Source: Sphingomonas naasensis
Lineage (GTDB): Bacteria; Pseudomonadota; Alphaproteobacteria; Sphingomonadales; Sphingomonadaceae
Direction of reading: 5' to 3'
NCBI RefSeq assembly: GCF_004792695.1
Contig: NZ_SRXU01000012.1
Location: 24,344 to 88,343 of the forward strand
Length of the DNA: 64,000 nucleotides
The notes below the pieces were generated by a model that was not told where the DNA came from, searched no databases, and was given only the letters and a program-made list of their open reading frames with translations. This document shows, in pieces, positions 15,779-24,242 of the stretch (position 1 is the stretch's first letter; each line of letters starts with the position of its first letter). Both the position numbers and the translations under genes were made by a program.

Positions 15779-18691
15779 CTAGGCGGTGTGAGGAACCGTC
15801 AGGGTTTGAACGCCACCGAGAGACATGAGCAGATTGTTGGCACGCGCGAGATCCTTCGTGTCGTCCGCAGCGGGAAACCGCGCGCACGCGGCTGCCAGGC
15901 AATCGACGGCGCGCTCGGTATCGCCGATCCCGGCGAGATGCGGGACGAGATCCATCGCCGCCCGTAACTCCCATGCGCGGGCACCCTGTTCGCGGCTGAG
16001 CGCGAGCGCCTCCTCGAGAATTGCCACCGCCACCATCGGATCGCCCGCTTCCCGGCAGGCGATCTCCGCCTTCAGGCGCAGCAGTTCGGGCATTGCGATG
16101 CGTTCGCCGTTCGCCTCGCACCGGCCGATGGTGCCGTCGACGAGATCGCGGGCCTCCCGCCAGCGTTCCTCCAGCAACAGTCCGCGGGCGAGGGCGATGG
16201 AGAAGGGTGTCGTCAACAGCTCGTAGCGTGCCGCGCGCAGGCGCCCCAGGCTCTCTTCCACGGCACTCAACGCGTCTTCCGTGCGCCCCCGCTGGATCGC
16301 GAGCTCCCCCCTGAAACCGCGGCCAGCGGCAATATAGGGGCCCAGCGCATTCACCTCGGCGCATTCGGTAAAGGCTTCGAGCGCACTCTCTGCCACATCG
16401 AGGTCGTCCATCCACATGAAGACCGAAAAGAACCAGATGAGTGCAATGCAGTGCGTCACGGGGTGGTTTAGCCGGGCCGCAGATTGAACGGTCTGACGTG
16501 CGACGATCGCCGCCTCCGCGGACTGCCCGGAAAGCCAGAGGGTCCGCGCGAGCGCGATCCCGGAGCGGTTCCGGTGGTCGAAGCCGTAGTGGATCGTTCG
16601 ACTGCGCAGCGAGGCAGGGCTTTTCGCCAGCGAAATCTCCAAATCATGCCGCGCGCGCGCCTGATTGCCCGCGAGATGGTGCGAGATGCCGGACAAGGAG
16701 TAGGCGATGCCCAATGCTTCGGGGCTGCCGATGGCGTTGGCAACCGCCACTGCATGTTCGGCATGGTCCATCGCGACCGAATATTCGCCGATGCGCTCAT
16801 GAAAGATATGGAGACGCCCCAGCATGCGCAGCTGATTCCAGCGATCGTCGAGCGCTGTCGCAATCGCGAGCGCTCGCAACAGCGCCTCGCCCGCCGCTTC
16901 GCTGTTTCCCCGCGTGAACATCAGCGAGATGCCGAGCGCGCCCTGCAATTCCAGCTCGATGGCGCTTCCGCGCTGTGCGTCCTCGATCTCGCCCAATGCG
17001 CGCGCGGTCCAGCTCCGGCACTCGACGAGGTGCGACAGGTTCAGAAACACGGGCGCGCTCGCCGCGGCAAGCCGCACGCCGGTGCGGCGGTCGCCATCGT
17101 CGCCGAAGCTCCAGTCGAGCGCGCTGCGAATGTTGCCCAGCTGCTGGCGCAGGGGGCGGGGATCCTGCAGGAGATCGTCGTTCTGCGAGGTGATGGCCTC
17201 CAGCTCGGCGAGGAAGAAGTCGGCATGACGCCGCGCGGTGTCGTTGAACGCCTCCCCACCGCGCGCGAGCAATTTCTGCCGGCCGTAGGCGCGAGTCATT
17301 TCCAGCAAGCGATAGGTGCCGGTGCGGCGCGAGCGATCGCGTGCGAGCAGCGACTTCGATGCGAGCGCATCGAGCGCGGATGCGACCTCGTCCGATCCCA
17401 GCGCCGTGTCGGCCACCACTTCGAGCGCCGCGTCGATGGAGAAGGGACCGACGAACATCGCGAGCCGTTCGAGAACGATACGCTCGACGTCCGAAAGCAG
17501 TTCGTAGCTCCAGTCCAGCGTTGCCTGCAGGGTCTGCTGGCGGGGCAGGGCGGTTCGCCGTCCGGGCCAGCCCAGGCTCAGCCGCTCGCCGAGCTGAAGG
17601 GCGGTTGCGGCAATCCCGTGCGTCGCGACGCGCACCGCGGCAAGCTCGATCGGAAGCGCCATCCCGTCCAGCCGCCGGCACATCTCCGCGACGAGGCGCG
17701 CGCCGTCCAGATCGATCTCGAAGGCGCTGTCCGCCGCGCTTGCCCGCTCGCAGAAGAGCTGGATGGCCGGATAGGACACAAGCTGTTCGAGCATCAGATC
17801 GGTCGAGTCCTCGGGATAGTCGAGGGCGTCGAGGCGGTGGACGTGCTCGCCGCGCACGCGAAGCGGCTCGCGGGACGTGGCGAGCAGCCGCACCTGCGGT
17901 GCCTCGTCGATGAGGCGCTCGACCAGCCGCGCGGCGGGCTCGATCACATGCTCGCAATTGTCGAAGACCAGCAGGAAGGGCTGGTCGCGCACGTGGCCGA
18001 GGATGACGGCCAGCGGATCATCGCTGTGCACAGAAATGCCCATCGCGCCTGCCGTCATGGCGGGCACCAGCATCGGATTCTCGAGCATGCCGAAGTCGAC
18101 GAAGACGACCCGGCCGTCGAATTCCGGGGTTAGATTGTGCGCGATCTCGATCGCGAGCGTGGTCTTGCCTACCCCTGCCGGTCCCACGATCGTGAAGAGC
18201 GGGGTATTCGTCACGCGCGCCTGCAGGAACGCGACATCGTGCTCGCGGCCGATGAGGTGCGGCAGGCGGGACGGGATGTTCGGCGCGTTTGCGACGCTGC
18301 TGGCGCTGATCTCCTCGACCGTCGATGGCCCGGTCGCGACATCGGGAGCCTCATTCCGCTCGATCGGCGCCACGAATGCATAGCCGACGCCGACCTGTGT
18401 CGCGATGTAGCGGGCGCCGTCCTCGCCATCGCCGAGCAGCTTGCGCAGGCCCGCCATGTGGAAACGCAGGCTACCGTCCTCGACGACGACATCGGTCCAC
18501 ACGCGCTTGAGCAGCTCGCGCTTGGAAAGGACACGTCCCGGCTGTTCGGTCAGCACGACGAGAAGGTCGAACGAGCGCCCGCCGATCTCGACGGGCTCGC
18601 CGGCGCGCGTGAGCAATCGCTCGCCCGGCGAAAGGCAGAAGGGACCGAAGGAGATCCGCTCGCGAAGGGGTTGCTGTTCTACATCTGCCAC
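15779..18691 (-). CDS. Winged-helix STAND ATPase transcriptional regulator with TPR-like C-terminus
   Basis: The 970-aa protein has an OmpR/ToxR-type winged-helix DNA-binding domain at about 12-108 (FDLLVVLTEQPGRVLSKREL, then YIATQVGVGYAFV). A STAND/NB-ARC-like ATPase follows, with Walker A GPAGVGKTT at 170-178, Walker B FLLVFDNCEH at 239-248 and LLATSREPL as the sensor motif. The C-terminal half is helical and TPR-like (LGISLMFTRGNSEAAGEALL region). This is the CadC/AfsR-like architecture in which ligand sensing by the repeats controls ATP-dependent assembly on DNA. It lies beside the hydrolase and peroxidase genes at 18.9-26 kb, whose promoters carry matching direct repeats, and is the best candidate regulator for them. 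Confidence 0.9.
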   Translation of the reverse strand: MADVEQQPLRERISFGPFCLSPGERLLTRAGEPVEIGGRSFDLLVVLTEQPGRVLSKRELLKRVWTDVVVEDGSLRFHMAGLRKLLGDGEDGARYIATQVGVGYAFVAPIERNEAPDVATGPSTVEEISASSVANAPNIPSRLPHLIGREHDVAFLQARVTNTPLFTIVGPAGVGKTTLAIEIAHNLTPEFDGRVVFVDFGMLENPMLVPAMTAGAMGISVHSDDPLAVILGHVRDQPFLLVFDNCEHVIEPAARLVERLIDEAPQVRLLATSREPLRVRGEHVHRLDALDYPEDSTDLMLEQLVSYPAIQLFCERASAADSAFEIDLDGARLVAEMCRRLDGMALPIELAAVRVATHGIAATALQLGERLSLGWPGRRTALPRQQTLQATLDWSYELLSDVERIVLERLAMFVGPFSIDAALEVVADTALGSDEVASALDALASKSLLARDRSRRTGTYRLLEMTRAYGRQKLLARGGEAFNDTARRHADFFLAELEAITSQNDDLLQDPRPLRQQLGNIRSALDWSFGDDGDRRTGVRLAAASAPVFLNLSHLVECRSWTARALGEIEDAQRGSAIELELQGALGISLMFTRGNSEAAGEALLRALAIATALDDRWNQLRMLGRLHIFHERIGEYSVAMDHAEHAVAVANAIGSPEALGIAYSLSGISHHLAGNQARARHDLEISLAKSPASLRSRTIHYGFDHRNRSGIALARTLWLSGQSAEAAIVARQTVQSAARLNHPVTHCIALIWFFSVFMWMDDLDVAESALEAFTECAEVNALGPYIAAGRGFRGELAIQRGRTEDALSAVEESLGRLRAARYELLTTPFSIALARGLLLEERWREARDLVDGTIGRCEANGERIAMPELLRLKAEIACREAGDPMVAVAILEEALALSREQGARAWELRAAMDLVPHLAGIGDTERAVDCLAAACARFPAADDTKDLARANNLLMSLGGVQTLTVPHTA

Positions 18692-18745
18692 GATCGCGCC
18701 ACTCCCAAGTCGGCGAGCCTAGCCAAAGCGAGTCCCGTAGGCGAT

Positions 18746-18820
18746 CTAAACCGCAACGCCAGCGCTGCTGCGCGAGCTGACGGGGGGCAGGATAATCTTG
18801 CCTGCTTTGATCGCCGCCAT
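18746..18820 (-). CDS. Possible 24-aa small ORF upstream of the STAND regulator
   Basis: An ATG at 18820 has a near-ideal ribosome binding site, GGGGAGGATATGCA. It opens a 24-codon frame that ends in TAG 54 nt before the regulator start. The peptide begins MAAIKAGKIILPPVSS and is mildly basic with a hydrophobic run. It could be a leader peptide, a small signalling peptide, or chance. Nothing else in the 199 bp between the regulator and the SDR gene explains such a strong ribosome binding site. Homology is unknown. Confidence 0.35.
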   Translation of the reverse strand: MAAIKAGKIILPPVSSRSSAGVAV

Positions 18821-18890
18821 TGCATATCCTCCCCGGTAGCGCGCCCGCGAAGGCGGCGTCGATCATGCGAAGGTATGGGACACCATTGCC

Positions 18891-19733
18891 TCAACCATCG
18901 GGACTCGCCGGATAGTCGGTCGAGATGCTGAGCGACCGCCAGCGTGTCAGCTCGTCGAGGCGGGCCCGGTCGCTGCGCTCGATCGCGGCCACGGCATCGC
19001 TGCCGAGCGCGAGCCGCAAGGGCGGATCCGTCGCCGCGACGACGTCGAGGATGGCCTGTGCGCCTCTGCGCGGGTCCCCCGGCTGGCGGCCGCTATATGC
19101 CCGCTGCATCCGCGCCGTCTTGCCGACGACCTCGTCATATTCGGGCCGACCCGCGTCGAGCGTGGTGGAGGCGCCGGCGAAATCGGTCCGGAAGCCGCCG
19201 GGCTCGATGATCGTCACCTTCACGCCGATCAGCCGCATCTCCTGGGCGAGCACCTCCGAAAAGCCCTCGACACCCCATTTGGCCGCCGAATAGGGCGCCC
19301 GGCCCGGCGCGCCCAGCCTGCCGCCGACCGAGGAGAATTGGATGATGTGGCCCGAACCCCGCGCCCGCATGTGCGGGATGGCCGCCTTGGTCAGTATGAT
19401 CGTGCCGAACAGATTGGTCTCGATCTGGCGACGGAAGGAGTCGATCGTCGTGTCCTCGACCGAGCCGACATCGCCATAGCCGGCATTGTTCACGAGGACG
19501 TCGAGCGCGCCGAAGCGATCGATTGCGGCCTCGACGGCAGCGCGCGCGTCCACTTCGCTGGTCACGTCGAGACGCGCGATTGCGAGCTGATCCGGGCGGG
19601 ACCCGACGAACGACGCCAGTTGCCCGAGGTCGCGTGCCGTCGCAAGCAGATTGTCGCCCGCTTCGAGGATGCGCTCGCACAGCGCGCGCCCGAAACCCCG
19701 CGAGCTACCGGTGACCAGCCATGTCCGTGGCAT
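18891..19733 (-). CDS. Short-chain dehydrogenase/reductase
   Basis: The 280-aa protein is a classical SDR: cofactor motif TGSSRGFGRA, NNAGYGDVG, catalytic Ser in FSSVGG, and YSAAK. The start is the ATG at 19733, because a GGAGG lies five bases upstream within the slightly longer in-frame option at 19745. The Arg after the TGSS motif suggests NADP(H), but this is not decisive. It sits 49 bp downstream of the thioredoxin-like gene on the same strand and is probably co-transcribed from the promoter near 20.9 kb. Substrate unknown. Confidence 0.9.
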   Translation of the reverse strand: MPRTWLVTGSSRGFGRALCERILEAGDNLLATARDLGQLASFVGSRPDQLAIARLDVTSEVDARAAVEAAIDRFGALDVLVNNAGYGDVGSVEDTTIDSFRRQIETNLFGTIILTKAAIPHMRARGSGHIIQFSSVGGRLGAPGRAPYSAAKWGVEGFSEVLAQEMRLIGVKVTIIEPGGFRTDFAGASTTLDAGRPEYDEVVGKTARMQRAYSGRQPGDPRRGAQAILDVVAATDPPLRLALGSDAVAAIERSDRARLDELTRWRSLSISTDYPASPDG

Positions 19734-19782
19734 ATTTTCCTCCATGTCGCCGCCCCGGCCATTCCGGAGGCGCGGTTCGTGA

Positions 19783-20892
19783 TCAGCCGAAGGTGAAGAC
19801 ATAGGCGCGGACGCCGGGCCGGGTGAATTCGACCGTGATCGTCCGGTCCCGGATGGCGCCGGTCTGGCGCACCAGCTGGTAGAGGCGGTCCTCCTTGACC
19901 TCGCCCCAGCCGTCCGCGTCGATATCGGTCCCATGGTCGGCGCCCGGCGCCGCGCCGTCGATCGTCACGCGGTAGCGGACCGGGAGGCCGTCGGGCGCGC
20001 CGCCGAGCACGAGATGGGCATCGCGCGCGTGGAAGCGGAAACGGAGGGCGCCGGCGGGCTGGTCGAGCGCGGCGAACTCGCGTCCGACAGTCCAGGCGCC
20101 CCGCAGGTCCCAGCCGTTCAGCGGCAGCGAGGGAGCGGCGGAATAGGCTGCGGACGCGCCCTTCCGGATCCCGCCGGGCGAACGGAAGTCGGCTGCTTTC
20201 GCATAGCCCAGATAAGCCTCGGGCGATCCGAGATCGTTCCAGTCCGCCGCAGCCTCTATCCCGGTGCCGGCGATCGGCGTGACGGCGACGCCGGACGGGT
20301 CATGCCCGGCTTCGGCGAGCAGCTTGCGGATCAGCTGCTCGGATTCGGCATAATCGCCTTCGCCGATGCGATAGCCGCGGACGCGACCCTTCGCATCGAT
20401 GAAATAGAAACCCGGCCACCCCTGATTGGCGAAATCCCGCCAGACCGCGAAATCATTGTCCTGCAGGTTCGGATAGCGCACCCCCAAAGCTGCCGCCGCG
20501 CGACGCACGTTCGCCGGGTCGTGCTCGAACCCGAATTCGGGCGCATGCACGCCCAGCACGACCAGCCCTTGGTCGCGGTAGCGCGCTTGCCAGGCGCGCA
20601 GATACGGCAGCGCGCGCAGCGAATTGATGCACGAATAGGTCCAGAAATTGACCAGCACGACCTTGCCGCGAAGCGATTGCGGGCCGCCCGGCACGGCGGT
20701 GAGCCAGGGTCTCGCATGCTGTATCGCGTCGAGCGGTCGCGTGCTGGCGCCGAGCGCGGCGACGGTGCCGGCGGCCAGCGGCGCGGAATGCGCGGCCACC
20801 AGCCCGAGCGCGTCCCCGAAGCAGATCGCGGTCGTCGCGCCAGCAGCGAGGATGGCGGCGGTGATGAAGCCGAGCGAGCGGGTCTTGATCAT
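19783..20892 (-). CDS. Exported thioredoxin-fold protein, DipZ C-terminal type, with CxxS active site
   Basis: The 369-aa protein starts with a signal or anchor segment (residues 8-30). A redoxin domain follows (VVLVNFWTYSCINSLRALPY, then LVVLGVHAPEFGFEHD), and a C-terminal beta-rich domain of about 130 residues resembles the end of mycobacterial DipZ. DipZ relatives carry a CxxC motif; here it reads CINS, so the resolving Cys is missing and the protein cannot form the usual active-site disulfide. It may act as a mixed-disulfide trap or a peroxidase-like protein. It should be periplasmic. It is first in an operon with the SDR and divergent from the epoxide hydrolase gene across 266 bp. Confidence 0.82.
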   Translation of the reverse strand: MIKTRSLGFITAAILAAGATTAICFGDALGLVAAHSAPLAAGTVAALGASTRPLDAIQHARPWLTAVPGGPQSLRGKVVLVNFWTYSCINSLRALPYLRAWQARYRDQGLVVLGVHAPEFGFEHDPANVRRAAAALGVRYPNLQDNDFAVWRDFANQGWPGFYFIDAKGRVRGYRIGEGDYAESEQLIRKLLAEAGHDPSGVAVTPIAGTGIEAAADWNDLGSPEAYLGYAKAADFRSPGGIRKGASAAYSAAPSLPLNGWDLRGAWTVGREFAALDQPAGALRFRFHARDAHLVLGGAPDGLPVRYRVTIDGAAPGADHGTDIDADGWGEVKEDRLYQLVRQTGAIRDRTITVEFTRPGVRAYVFTFG

Positions 20893-20965
20893 GATGTTCT
20901 GCCTCGAGCGTGAACCGATTCTGGTTCGTCCAGTCGGAATGTAGGGATTGCCCGTTGCGCCGGCC

Positions 20966-20990
20966 GTTAGCCGTCGACGTGCGCTGTTAG
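20966..20990 (-). promoter_or_regulatory. Direct-repeat operator candidate (CTAAC-N15-CTAAC) of the thioredoxin-like/SDR operon
   Basis: On the minus strand two CTAAC pentamers are exactly 20 bp apart, start to start, 73 nt upstream of the ATG of the gene they point to. The same arrangement occurs, mirrored, for the divergent epoxide hydrolase gene and, with one change per half, at 25365-25389. Twenty-bp spacing puts both halves on the same face of the helix, as expected for a dimeric winged-helix regulator. Confidence 0.5.
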
Positions 20991-21065
20991 TTTCCGACAG
21001 CAAGGCTCGCGCCGCTGCGCCGCGCATGCATCGCGCCAGTTTCGACAAGGCGGCGAATGCGAACA

Positions 21066-21090
21066 CTAACGCCGCATCACTGCGCCTAAC
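21066..21090 (+). promoter_or_regulatory. Direct-repeat operator candidate (CTAAC-N15-CTAAC) of the epoxide hydrolase operon
   Basis: Two CTAAC pentamers at 21066 and 21086 read toward the epoxide hydrolase gene and end 68 nt before its start codon. They are the mirror image of the pair at 20966-20990 in the same intergenic region, offset by exactly 100 bp. Confidence 0.5.
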
Positions 21091-21158
21091 GGGCGCGCGC
21101 CCGGCGTTCGCCTATCTCCCCTCGAGCCGGCTCGGTTGGCCGTTTGAGGAGAAATGAA

Positions 21159-22430
21159 GTGTTGTCAGGTCATTCGACATCGCGTCGGCAGTTCGTGGCC
21201 GGCGCCGCACTCGCGGGTGCCGTGAACGCCATGCCCGGCATCGCCCGCGCACAGCCGGGCGCGGACGCCATCCGGCCTTTCCGGGCGGCGATCCCCACCG
21301 CCGACATCGTCGCGATGAAGCGCCGCATCGCCGGGACGCGCTGGGCCGATGCCCAGCCGGCGACCGATGACGGCCAGGGCGTACGCCGCCAGACGCTCGA
21401 GCCACTGATGCACTACTGGGCCGGCGAGTATGATTGGCGCAAGGTCGAGGCGCGGCTGAATGCGCTGCCGATGTTCATCACAGCGATCGACGGGCTCGAC
21501 ATCCATTTCATCCATGTCCGCTCGCGTCACGCGAATGCGCTGCCGATGATCCTCACCCATGGCTGGCCGGGCTCGATCCTCGAATTCCTGAAGGTGATCG
21601 ATCCGCTGACCAACCCGACCGCGCATGGCGGCCGGGCCGAAGATGCCTTTCACCTCGTCATCCCCTCGATCCCGGGTTTCGGTTTCTCGGCCAAGCCCGG
21701 CGCGGTGGGCTGGGGTTCGGACCATATCGGCCGCGCCTGGTCCACGCTGATGCTGCGGCTGGGCTATGACCGCTATGTCAGCCAAGGCGGCGATTGCGGC
21801 TCGGTGATCTCGCAGCGCATGGCGTTGCAGCACGTGCCCGGCCTGCTCGGCATCCATCTCAACATGCCCGCCGTGGTGCCGGAGGAGATCGCCAAAATCC
21901 TTGCCGCCGGCGATCCGGCCCCGGCCGGCCTGACTGCGAAGGAGCGCGGGGCGTTCGACCAGCTCGCGATCTTCTACCGCGACAACGCCGCTTATGCCGC
22001 GATGATGAGCACCCGCCCGCAGACGATCGGCTATTCGCTGGTCGATTCGCCGGTCGGCATGGCCGCGTGGATGTACGAGAAGATCGCGCAGTGGACCTAT
22101 AGCGGCGGCCAGCCCGAGCGCGTGCTGGGCCGCGACGCGATCCTCGACGATCTCTCGCTCTACTGGCTGACCGGCACCGGCGCATCGGCTGCGCGGATCT
22201 ATTGGGAGGATCATTCCAACAACTTCAACGCGCGCGGCATCATCGATATGCCGGTCGCCATCAGCGTCTTCCCCGGCGAGATCTTCCGCGCGCCGAAGAG
22301 CTGGGCGGAGCGCTGCTACACCAACCTCTTTTACTTCAACGAAGCCAGCAACGGCGGCCACTTTGCCGCCTGGGAGCAGCCGATGCTGTTCGCCGCGGAA
22401 CTGCGCGCCGCCTTTCGCTCGCTGCGCTGA
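21159..22430 (+). CDS. Tat-exported epoxide hydrolase (EHN family)
   Basis: I chose the GTG at 21159 because GAGGAG lies seven bases upstream; the TTG at 21144 overlaps that site. The 423-aa protein begins with a Tat-like signal (SRRQFVAGAALAGAV). It has the epoxide hydrolase N-terminal domain (FRAAIPTADIVAMKRRIAGT, then YWAGEYDWRKVEARLN) followed by an alpha/beta hydrolase fold: oxyanion HGWPGS, nucleophile Asp in SQGGDCGSVIS, and His in NGGHFAAWEQP. Family members open epoxides to diols, in a microsomal-type reaction. It heads a plus-strand group with the Ohr-type peroxidase and another hydrolase, spaced by 24-32 bp. Confidence 0.88.
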   Translation: MLSGHSTSRRQFVAGAALAGAVNAMPGIARAQPGADAIRPFRAAIPTADIVAMKRRIAGTRWADAQPATDDGQGVRRQTLEPLMHYWAGEYDWRKVEARLNALPMFITAIDGLDIHFIHVRSRHANALPMILTHGWPGSILEFLKVIDPLTNPTAHGGRAEDAFHLVIPSIPGFGFSAKPGAVGWGSDHIGRAWSTLMLRLGYDRYVSQGGDCGSVISQRMALQHVPGLLGIHLNMPAVVPEEIAKILAAGDPAPAGLTAKERGAFDQLAIFYRDNAAYAAMMSTRPQTIGYSLVDSPVGMAAWMYEKIAQWTYSGGQPERVLGRDAILDDLSLYWLTGTGASAARIYWEDHSNNFNARGIIDMPVAISVFPGEIFRAPKSWAERCYTNLFYFNEASNGGHFAAWEQPMLFAAELRAAFRSLR

Positions 22431-22462
22431 CGCCCCTCATCGTTCGCACAAGGAGAAGACCG

Positions 22463-22876
22463 ATGTCCGATATCAAGATCCTCTACACCGCCAACGTCCA
22501 TGTGACCGGCGGGCGCGACGGCAGCGCCCGAAGCGCCGACGGCCGGCTCGACGTGAAGCTGTCGACCCCCGGCGGCCCCGGTCAGGGCACCAATCCCGAG
22601 CAGCTGTTCGCCGCCGGCTGGTCCGCCTGCTTCGAGGGGGCGATGGCGATCGCCGCAAAGCAGAAGGGCATCACGCTCCCGGCTGATCTCGCCATCGATG
22701 CCGAGGTCGCGTTGCGGCTCGGCGACGACGGCTTCTCGCTGGCGGCCAAGCTGAACGTCAGCGTTCCAGGCCTCGACCCCGACCTCGCCCGGCTTCTCAT
22801 CGAAACCGCGCACCGGACCTGCCCCTATTCGAAGGCGATCAAGGGCAACATCGACGCGGTCGTCGCACTCGTCTGA
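22463..22876 (+). CDS. ohr: Organic hydroperoxide resistance protein (Ohr/OsmC family)
   Basis: The 137-aa protein has the two redox Cys regions of Ohr, LFAAGWSACFEGAM and HRTCPYSKAI, and the N-terminal LYTANVHVTGGRDG strand. Ohr reduces organic peroxides with a thiol cycle through lipoylated proteins. The ribosome binding site is AAGGAGAAGACCG. Its place between an epoxide hydrolase and an exported hydrolase supports a shared response to lipid or organic peroxides and reactive electrophiles. No ohrR-type MarR regulator is adjacent, so control probably comes from the promoter at 21.1 kb. Confidence 0.92.
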   Translation: MSDIKILYTANVHVTGGRDGSARSADGRLDVKLSTPGGPGQGTNPEQLFAAGWSACFEGAMAIAAKQKGITLPADLAIDAEVALRLGDDGFSLAAKLNVSVPGLDPDLARLLIETAHRTCPYSKAIKGNIDAVVALV

Positions 22877-22900
22877 ACCGACATCAACAAGGAGATCGAT

Positions 22901-23677
22901 ATGAAGAAGGTCATCACCGGCGGGCTCGTTCTCGCTGCAGGTCTGTTCGCCGCCTCGGCGCAGGCTCAGCCCGTCAGGCCCACCATCGTGCTGGTTCACG
23001 GCGCGTTCGCGGACTCGTCCAGCTGGAATGGCGTGATCACGCTACTCGAACGGGACGGCTATACCGTGATCGCCGCACCCAATCCGTTGCGCGGGGTGCG
23101 CGCTGACGCCGATGTGGTCGCCGACGTGGTAAAAAGCGTCCCGGGGCCGGTGGTGCTGGTCGGGCATTCCTATGGTGGTTCGGTCATCAGCGAAGCTGCC
23201 GAAGGCGCGGGTAACGTGAAGGCGCTGGTGTACGTCTCGGCCTTCGCCCCCGATACCGGCGAAACCGCGTTGGGACTGACCGGCAAATTCCCCGGCAGCA
23301 CGCTGGGGACGGCACTGGCGCCGCCGGTGAAGCTGACCGCGGGCGGCAACGACCTCTACATTCTGCAGGCGCGCTTCCACGACCAGTTCGCCGCGGACGT
23401 GCCCGCGCCGGCGGCGCGGCAGATGGCCGCGGGCCAGCGTCCCGTCGCCGAGGCGGCGCTTGCGGAAGAAGCCACCATGCCGGCGTGGAAGCACCTGCCG
23501 TCATGGTTCATCTATGGCGATGGCGACCGAAATATTCCGCCCGCCGCGATGGGCTTCATGGCGGAGCGGGCGAAATCCCGGCAGACGGTGGTGGTCAAGG
23601 GCGCCTCGCACGTGGTGATGGTGTCGCACGCGCCCGCGGTGGCCGGCTTGATCGAGCGCGCGGCGGCGGCCCGCTGA
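22901..23677 (+). CDS. Exported alpha/beta hydrolase
   Basis: The 258-aa protein has a signal peptide (MKKVITGGLVLAAGLFAASA) and an alpha/beta hydrolase fold: oxyanion VLVHGAFADSSSW, nucleophile Ser in VGHSYGGSV, Asp in YGDGDRNIP and His in GASHVVMVSH. The compact form with HGAF/DSSSW is common among bacterial esterase-like proteins annotated only as alpha/beta hydrolase. AAGGAGATCGAT provides the ribosome binding site 24 bp after ohr. The substrate is unknown and it should act in the periplasm. Confidence 0.9.
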   Translation: MKKVITGGLVLAAGLFAASAQAQPVRPTIVLVHGAFADSSSWNGVITLLERDGYTVIAAPNPLRGVRADADVVADVVKSVPGPVVLVGHSYGGSVISEAAEGAGNVKALVYVSAFAPDTGETALGLTGKFPGSTLGTALAPPVKLTAGGNDLYILQARFHDQFAADVPAPAARQMAAGQRPVAEAALAEEATMPAWKHLPSWFIYGDGDRNIPPAAMGFMAERAKSRQTVVVKGASHVVMVSHAPAVAGLIERAAAAR

Positions 23678-23682
23678 GGCAA

Positions 23683-23710
23683 AGCGCCGGCGTCTCCGGA
23701 CGCCGGCGCT
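23683..23710. terminator. Bidirectional terminator-like hairpin between convergent genes
   Basis: A perfect 12-bp stem (AGCGCCGGCGTC and its complement) with a 4-nt TCCG loop starts 6 bp after the stop at 23677 and reaches the stop of the convergent cytochrome gene. There is no T-run on either side, so it may need Rho or act mainly as an RNA end protector. Confidence 0.6.
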
Positions 23711-24242
23711 ATTCCGACCAGGCGGTGAACACGAAGTCCGCGCCGCCCTCCAGCTTCCCGAGCTTCTGATGGCAGGTGAAGCAGGCGCGGGCGATCGCCG
23801 GATCCGGGTTTGGCAGGCCAGCTTCGAACTGCCCGTAACCCCAGCCGCCGCTGGCGGCGTAACGCTTCGAATCCTTGACGCTGACCTGCACATTGGTCGG
23901 CGCGCCCGCCACGAAGGACTGGGGGGCGGGGAAGACCGCGTCGTTGCGCGGCGACGACTGGTATCGCCATGCGAGCCGCACGATAACGGCGCCGTCCGGG
24001 AAGGGCCGCGTGCCCTTCCGGAACGCCTCCACGGCGGCGGGATTGCCGAGAATCGCGCGGATGTCGTTGTTCTTCCCGTTCTCCTGCGCGACGCTGATCA
24101 GCTTCCAGTCGCGATAGCCATCGGGGAGCTTCACGCCGTAGATCGGCGATCCCGGACCCACCGCACGTTGGCCGGCCGCGACGGCAGATGCGCCGAAGAC
24201 CAATGTCGCGAATAGTAGCGCGTGCGCGCCACGAAGCTTCAT
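23709..24242 (-). CDS. Cytochrome P460-family c-type haem protein
   Basis: The 177-aa exported protein has a signal peptide (residues 1-23) and a cytochrome P460 domain: GVKLPDGYRDWKLISVAQ, the strand stretch VIVRLAWRYQSS, and a single c-type haem motif CFTCH close to the C-terminus. Members convert hydroxylamine or nitric oxide species, or act in related electron transfer, in the periplasm. Here the setting among hydrolases and a peroxidase suggests stress rather than nitrification. It overlaps the upstream hydrolase gene by ATGA and is the second gene of that operon. Confidence 0.88.
   Translation of the reverse strand: MKLRGAHALLFATLVFGASAVAAGQRAVGPGSPIYGVKLPDGYRDWKLISVAQENGKNNDIRAILGNPAAVEAFRKGTRPFPDGAVIVRLAWRYQSSPRNDAVFPAPQSFVAGAPTNVQVSVKDSKRYAASGGWGYGQFEAGLPNPDPAIARACFTCHQKLGKLEGGADFVFTAWSE

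Noticed and set aside
18816..18842. CTCCCCGG stretch resembling the border of the palindromic element
   Set aside because: Only the first ten bases match; the inner hairpins are absent. It is the ribosome binding site of the small ORF.
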